Assembly (NCBI GenBank): GCA_934446565.1
Contig: CAKSEO010000014.1
Coordinates: forward strand, 1 to 55,122
Length of the DNA stretch: 55,122 bases
Direction of reading: 5' to 3'
From: an uncultured Oscillospiraceae bacterium
GTDB taxonomy: Bacteria; Bacillota; Clostridia; Oscillospirales; Ruminococcaceae
Shown here piece by piece: positions 51,369-55,122 of this stretch (the stretch's first letter is position 1; each line of letters starts with the position of its first letter). The notes beneath the pieces are model-generated. The model made no database searches, was not told the origin of the DNA, and saw only the letters and a list, made by a program, of their open reading frames with translations. A program made the translations under genes and the position numbers.

Positions 51369-52553
51369 ATGGCAAAGGGACGCTACGGCGATTTCGGCGG
51401 ACAGTATATTCCCGAAACGCTCATGAATGAAATACACAAGCTGGAGGACGCCTACGAATTCTACAAGAACGACAAGCAGTTCAACGACGAGCTGAACACG
51501 CTGCTGCGCGAGTACGCCGGCAGACCCTCCCTGCTTTACTACGCGGAGAAGATGACGAAGGACCTCGGCGGCGCGAAAATATACTTTAAGCGCGAGGACC
51601 TGAACCACACTGGTTCCCACAAGATAAACAACGTACTGGGTCAGGCGCTGCTCGCGAAGAAGATGGGCAAGACCCGTATCATCGCTGAAACGGGAGCAGG
51701 TCAGCACGGCGTTGCAGCGGCTACCGCTGCGGCTCTGCTGGGACTGGAGTGCGAGATATTCATGGGCAAGGAGGACACCGTCCGCCAGGCGCTGAACGTT
51801 TACCGCATGGAGCTCCTCGGCGCAAAGGTGAATCCTGTCACCACCGGCACCATGACCCTCAAGGACGCTGTAAACGAAGCGATGCGCGACTGGACGACCC
51901 GCGTCGATGACACGCTGTATGTACTCGGCTCGGTAATGGGTCCGCACCCGTTCCCGATGATAGTCCGCGACTTCCAGAGCGTTATATCCAGGGAAGCCCG
52001 CGAGCAGATACTCGAAAAGGAGGGCAGGCTCCCGACCGCAGTTATGGCGTGCGTGGGTGGCGGCTCTAATGCGATGGGAATGTTCTACAACTTCATTAAC
52101 GACAAGGACGTGCGCCTTATCGGCTGCGAGGCTGCGGGACGCGGCGTTGACACCGGAGAGACTGCGGCTACAATTGCCACCGGAACGCTGGGTATCTTCC
52201 ACGGCATGAAGTCCCTGTTCTGCCAGAACGAATACGGTCAGATCGCTCCGGTGTATTCCATTTCCGCAGGACTTGACTATCCCGGTATCGGTCCGGAGCA
52301 TGCTCACCTCCACGAGACAGGCAGGGCGGAATATGTTCCCGTCACCGACGACGAAGCGGTCAACGCGTTCGAGTACATTGCCCGCACGGAGGGCATAATC
52401 TGCGCCATCGAGAGCGCGCACGCAGTCGCACACCTGATGAAGATCGCTCCGACAATGAGCAGGGACGACATCATCATCTGCTGCCTGTCCGGCCGCGGCG
52501 ACAAGGACGTAGCAGCTATAGCAAGATACAGGGGGATCGATCTTCATGAATAA
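51369..52553 (+). CDS. trpB: Tryptophan synthase beta subunit
   Basis: PLP enzyme joining indole and serine. The 394 residues begin [16 protein letters not shown], with the PLP lysine at Lys85 (HTGSHKINN), the [11 protein letters not shown] loop, [11 protein letters not shown] phosphate site and the final [11 protein letters not shown]. This is the TrpB1 form that works with TrpA. It overlaps trpA by eight bases. Confidence 0.97.
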   Translation: MAKGRYGDFGGQYIPETLMNEIHKLEDAYEFYKNDKQFNDELNTLLREYAGRPSLLYYAEKMTKDLGGAKIYFKREDLNHTGSHKINNVLGQALLAKKMGKTRIIAETGAGQHGVAAATAAALLGLECEIFMGKEDTVRQALNVYRMELLGAKVNPVTTGTMTLKDAVNEAMRDWTTRVDDTLYVLGSVMGPHPFPMIVRDFQSVISREAREQILEKEGRLPTAVMACVGGGSNAMGMFYNFINDKDVRLIGCEAAGRGVDTGETAATIATGTLGIFHGMKSLFCQNEYGQIAPVYSISAGLDYPGIGPEHAHLHETGRAEYVPVTDDEAVNAFEYIARTEGIICAIESAHAVAHLMKIAPTMSRDDIIICCLSGRGDKDVAAIARYRGIDLHE

Positions 52554-53316
52554 AATACATAACGCATTCGAGAACAAAAAGGCATTCATCGGCTTCCTCA
52601 CCGCCGGCGACCCGACATTTGAGGACAGTTTCAACAACATTATGGCGATGGTAAGGGGCGGCGCCGACCTCATCGAGATAGGTATCCCGTTCAGCGACCC
52701 CATCGCGGAGGGTCCGGTTATCCAGGAAGCGAACATCCGCGCGCTCAGCAAGGGCATGACCACCGACCGCGCATTCGAGCTTGCTGAAAAGGTACGCCAG
52801 AACACCGATATCCCGATTTGCTTCATGACCTATCTGAATCCCGTATTCAAGTACGGCTACGACAGGTTCTTCGAGCGCTGCCAGCAGATAGGCGTTGACG
52901 GTCTCATCTGCCCGGACATGCCCTACGAGGAAAAGCACGAAGCTGCTGACGTTGCACAGAAGTACGGCGTTTCCGTTATTTCACTCATCGCGCCCACCAG
53001 CGAGGAGCGCATTAAGATGATAGCCAGCGAGGCTGAGGGATTTATCTACATCGTATCGTCGATGGGCGTCACCGGTGTGCGCAGCGAGATAAAGACCGAT
53101 ATCGGGCACATCATGGAAGCCGTCAAGAAGTACGCAAAGGTCCCTGCTGCCGTCGGATTCGGTATCAGCAAGCCGGAGCAGGCTAAGAAGATGGCGGGGC
53201 TTTCTGACGGCGTTATCGTCGGAAGCGCCATCGTAAGGCTCGTCGCGCAGTACGGCAGCGACGCTCCCGGGCATATTTACGAATACGTCAAGTCGATGAA
53301 GGACGCTATCCGATAA
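52546..53316 (+). CDS. trpA: Tryptophan synthase alpha subunit
   Basis: Cleaves indole-3-glycerol phosphate to indole, which is passed to TrpB. The 256-residue barrel has [11 protein letters not shown], the catalytic Glu44 in [27 protein letters not shown] and [11 protein letters not shown]. The second acid, aspartate 60 of the Salmonella enzyme (SDPLADGP), is Glu55 here (SDPIAEGP); the codon is clearly GAG. Several clostridial TrpA proteins may share this. Last gene of the operon. Confidence 0.95.
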   Translation: MNKIHNAFENKKAFIGFLTAGDPTFEDSFNNIMAMVRGGADLIEIGIPFSDPIAEGPVIQEANIRALSKGMTTDRAFELAEKVRQNTDIPICFMTYLNPVFKYGYDRFFERCQQIGVDGLICPDMPYEEKHEAADVAQKYGVSVISLIAPTSEERIKMIASEAEGFIYIVSSMGVTGVRSEIKTDIGHIMEAVKKYAKVPAAVGFGISKPEQAKKMAGLSDGVIVGSAIVRLVAQYGSDAPGHIYEYVKSMKDAIR

Positions 53317-53319
53317 TTT

Positions 53320-53347
53320 TAAGGCTGACGGTAAGCCGCCAGCCTTA
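53320..53347. terminator. Convergent terminator after trpA
   Basis: TAAGGCTG / CAGCCTTA stem with an inner CGG/CCG pairing around TAAG. Followed by AATAAGTTTCTT; a weak T-run. Confidence 0.7.
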
Positions 53348-53357
53348 ATAAGTTTCT

Positions 53358-53735
53358 TCAGAGTATTTTCCAGAGCGTAGGGGTCTGCATTTCGCGGAAC
53401 AGCTCAAGCTGCGCCTGTGCGCGGTCGCAGGCGGCGTACAGCTCGTCGTCGCCCTCCTCGGCGAAGGAGGATATCTCGGCGATACAGGAGGTTATCTCCA
53501 TCGCGTGACCCAGGTCGTTCACAAGAATGCTGTAGTGCAATACGGTATCCCAGGCGTCGTGAAGTTCCTTTGCGAACTTCACGGCGCTTTCGTCGTCTCC
53601 GTCGGAGTGCGCCTGCTCCACCTGGTCGATGTAGTCGGAAAGCTCGTTGGTCTTGTTTATCGTGATGAAAACTGACGCAAAGCACCCCGCCGCCATCGCC
53701 GCAAGGAGCAGTATGCTTACAATCAGGCGGTTCAT
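53358..53735 (-). CDS. DUF4363 family protein
   Basis: 125 residues with an N-terminal membrane segment or uncleaved signal (about 4-24). The remainder is helical with HDAWDTVLHYSILVNDLGHAMEI and an acidic SFAEEGDDELYAACDRA. DUF4363 proteins have no assigned activity and are often paired with DUF421 proteins, as here (directly adjacent, upstream gene ends one base before this start). Confidence 0.85.
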   Translation of the reverse strand: MNRLIVSILLLAAMAAGCFASVFITINKTNELSDYIDQVEQAHSDGDDESAVKFAKELHDAWDTVLHYSILVNDLGHAMEITSCIAEISSFAEEGDDELYAACDRAQAQLELFREMQTPTLWKIL

Positions 53736-54413
53736 TTAAAGCCCCCTCTGCCGTTCGATTATAGTGTGCTGACCGTTGCGGTCGGCGGTCATAAGGAACA
53801 CGTCCCGGACCGAGAGCTTGCGCTCCCGGAGCTGCTCCTTGAGCCAGCCCATGCCGAGTCCCATGCTCTTGAGCTGCTCCTCGTCCTCGCGACCGTCGCG
53901 GATTATGACGGCGGGCGGGTCGCTCGAAGAGCCGCCGCACTGGATATCGGCCTTTTCAGCGTTCTGGTAGTCTTTCTTTTTCAGGAAGTGTATTTTTCCT
54001 GTGGTTTCAACTATCGCGTACCATATTTCGGTGATGTCGAATATCTGTTCCTCGCGCATTGCCTCCACCAGGTCGTCGACGGTGTAGCGCAGGCGTTTCA
54101 TCTCTTTCTGCATGATGACCCCCTCGGACATTATGACCCGTGGGCTTCCTATCATCAGCTTGCGGAACTTCGGGAATTTCAGCATTATCGCCGACAATAT
54201 CACGTCCAGGCAGACCAGCGTGAATATCGGGACTATCCCCATCAGCATGGGCACGGAGGAGTCCTCCACCGGTATCGCCGCGATGTTGGATATCAGTATC
54301 GTCACCACCAGCTCGGAGGGCTGCAGTTCGCCCAGCTGACGCTTCCCCATGAGCCGGAGGGAAAACGTGATTATAATGTACAGAATGCAGGCTCTTATCA
54401 GTACGACTGCCAT
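53736..54413 (-). CDS. DUF421 / YetF-like membrane protein
   Basis: 225 residues: three N-terminal membrane segments (FSLRLMGKRQLGELQPSELVVTILISNIA lies between the first two), then a cytoplasmic DUF421 domain with IGSPRVIMSEGVIMQKEMKRLRYTVDDLVE and FDITEIWYAIVETTGKIHFL, quoted in parts. In Bacillus YetF-type proteins are linked to spores and germination, but this role is inference here. Ribosome site AAAGGAG. Confidence 0.88.
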   Translation of the reverse strand: MAVVLIRACILYIIITFSLRLMGKRQLGELQPSELVVTILISNIAAIPVEDSSVPMLMGIVPIFTLVCLDVILSAIMLKFPKFRKLMIGSPRVIMSEGVIMQKEMKRLRYTVDDLVEAMREEQIFDITEIWYAIVETTGKIHFLKKKDYQNAEKADIQCGGSSSDPPAVIIRDGREDEEQLKSMGLGMGWLKEQLRERKLSVRDVFLMTADRNGQHTIIERQRGL

Positions 54414-54475
54414 ATTTTATCTCCTTTCGGTTGATGATGGTATTTTCCCACCCGTTCGGATTTTTATTCATGATG

Positions 54476-54504
54476 TTGACAAAATACAGCAGATATGTTA
54501 CAAT
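54476..54504 (+). promoter_or_regulatory. Promoter of the gene at 54535
   Basis: TTGACA (54476-54481), 17 bases, TACAAT (54499-54504) with TG at 54496-54497. Confidence 0.85.
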
Positions 54505-54534
54505 TCTGTTAACGATATTGAAAGGAGCGCTGCT

Positions 54535-55020
54535 ATGAAAAAGAACGCGCTTGCCAGATTCATCACGTTTTCGGCTTTATATGCGATGCTGTGCGTACTG
54601 GCGGTGAGCCTGGCTGTTGGCTGCTGGCAGACCGCGCAGGTGGGCGTTACAAATCCGGGCAGTCTGTACATCGACGGCTCGGATTTTACCCCGCTGTTGG
54701 AACTGGGCTCTTTGGCGGTAAACGGAATGCTGTTGCTGTTCGCAGTTGGTACTTCGTTTGTGGTGATGTCGTTTATTTCCGCGCTGTTCCTGGTTCCATT
54801 CAGGTTTATCACGGTCAGGAAGGGCAGCGTGTTTACCCGCCGGGAGGTCCTGGGAACTCTCATTACGATCGTCGCGGGAGTTGTTCTGTCGGCTGCCGCT
54901 GCGGCGATACTTGGCGGTACGGAGTGCGTGACTTTCGCCCTGATGCTGGTAATACCGCAGGAGCTCATCGGGACGCTGTTTTACTGGCTGTGCATTTTTC
55001 TGCGATATAGAAAGCAATAA
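54535..55020 (+). CDS. Unknown four-segment membrane protein
   Basis: 161 residues from ATG 54535 (ribosome site AAAGGAG); earlier in-frame starts lie upstream of the promoter. Four hydrophobic segments (about 9-31, 58-85, 102-122 and 132-155) are separated by short loops; the loop before the third is basic (RFITVRKGSVFTRRE). No family recognised. Single-gene unit with its own promoter and terminators. Confidence 0.7.
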   Translation: MKKNALARFITFSALYAMLCVLAVSLAVGCWQTAQVGVTNPGSLYIDGSDFTPLLELGSLAVNGMLLLFAVGTSFVVMSFISALFLVPFRFITVRKGSVFTRREVLGTLITIVAGVVLSAAAAAILGGTECVTFALMLVIPQELIGTLFYWLCIFLRYRKQ

Positions 55021-55025
55021 AAAAA

Positions 55026-55090
55026 GACCTCCGGGACACCCGGAGGTCTCAGCTTGTCGAAAAAGTCCAGCGAAAGCTGGGCTTTTTTAC
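55026..55090 (+). terminator. Double hairpin terminator
   Basis: GACCTCCGGG / CCGGAGGTC (55026-55048), then AGTCCAGC / GCTGGGCT with loop GAAA (55064-55083) followed by TTTTTT. The second is the stronger terminator. Confidence 0.82.
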
Positions 55091-55097
55091 GTAAATA

Positions 55098-55106
55098 TGG
55101 TATAAT
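55098..55106 (+). promoter_or_regulatory. Possible promoter at the window edge
   Basis: Extended -10 TGGTATAAT. No good -35; AAGGGTGAT follows and could be the ribosome site of a gene beyond the window. Confidence 0.4.
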
Positions 55107-55122
55107 AAAAAAGGGTGATAAA

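Overview
The window looks like chromosomal DNA of a Gram-positive, anaerobic, probably spore-forming member of the Clostridia, most likely Oscillospiraceae/Ruminococcus-like. The evidence is a GerW/YtfJ sporulation protein, the ScpA/ScpB pair, T-box control of the trp operon, a hybrid cluster protein, a protein resembling the tail of anaerobic ribonucleotide reductase, and lipoproteins with long Ser/Ala/Thr linkers. Assignment to genus is inference. No rRNA, tRNA, CRISPR array, transposase or phage gene was seen. Most of the window is core metabolism and transport, with a short accessory stretch at about 37.3-41.5 kb.

Region by region. 1-475: non-coding, with a 27-nt palindrome and a run of perfect hairpins, then the pst promoter with Pho-box-like repeats. 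545-7351: complete phosphate regulon pstS-pstC-pstA-pstB-phoU-phoP-phoR. The substrate-binding protein PstS appears to be circularly permuted: the second half of the normal fold comes first. A hairpin-rich repeat separates it from pstC. 7451-9013: hybrid cluster protein, opposite strand. 9153-11422: three small lipoproteins that look like one lipocalin-like family, each with its own promoter. 11574-16804: M50 protease, scpA, scpB, DUF2953 protein, gerW, D-Ala-D-Ala carboxypeptidase and an RsuA-type pseudouridine synthase. 17032-20166: carboxyltransferase, biotin carrier and OadA/5S-like subunit, which together resemble a soluble transcarboxylase. 20210-24182: a long regulatory region (five 11-bp direct repeats, a LacI/CcpA-type palindrome, a folded leader), then a sugar-type ABC binding protein and two permeases without an ATPase.

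24255-28828: a stand-alone glycyl-radical-tail-like protein, a DUF368/PopT lipid-carrier translocase, a NimA-like flavoprotein, SecG with a long acidic tail, and RNase R. 28862-32355 (minus): acetyltransferase, MalQ and a MATE exporter. 32609-34087: fucose-isomerase-like protein. 34174-37134 (minus): DHHW protein and MBOAT O-acyltransferase, a pair for cell-surface O-acylation. 37306-41425: a SHOCT-like small protein and a MarR regulator diverge from a TetR regulator, GNAT, P-loop protein and DUF819 membrane protein across an intergenic region with a 10-bp inverted repeat. 41510-46348 (minus): GH36 alpha-galactosidase followed by a MalT-like regulator. 46547-53316: T-box leader and complete trpEGDCFBA. 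53358-55020: DUF4363, DUF421/YetF and an unknown membrane protein.

Most promoters read by eye share a 17-bp spacer and a TGn extension before the -10 box. The best candidates for something undescribed are the permuted PstS, the shared 11-bp repeat element upstream of both pst and the sugar-type ABC operon, and the stand-alone glycyl-radical-tail protein.
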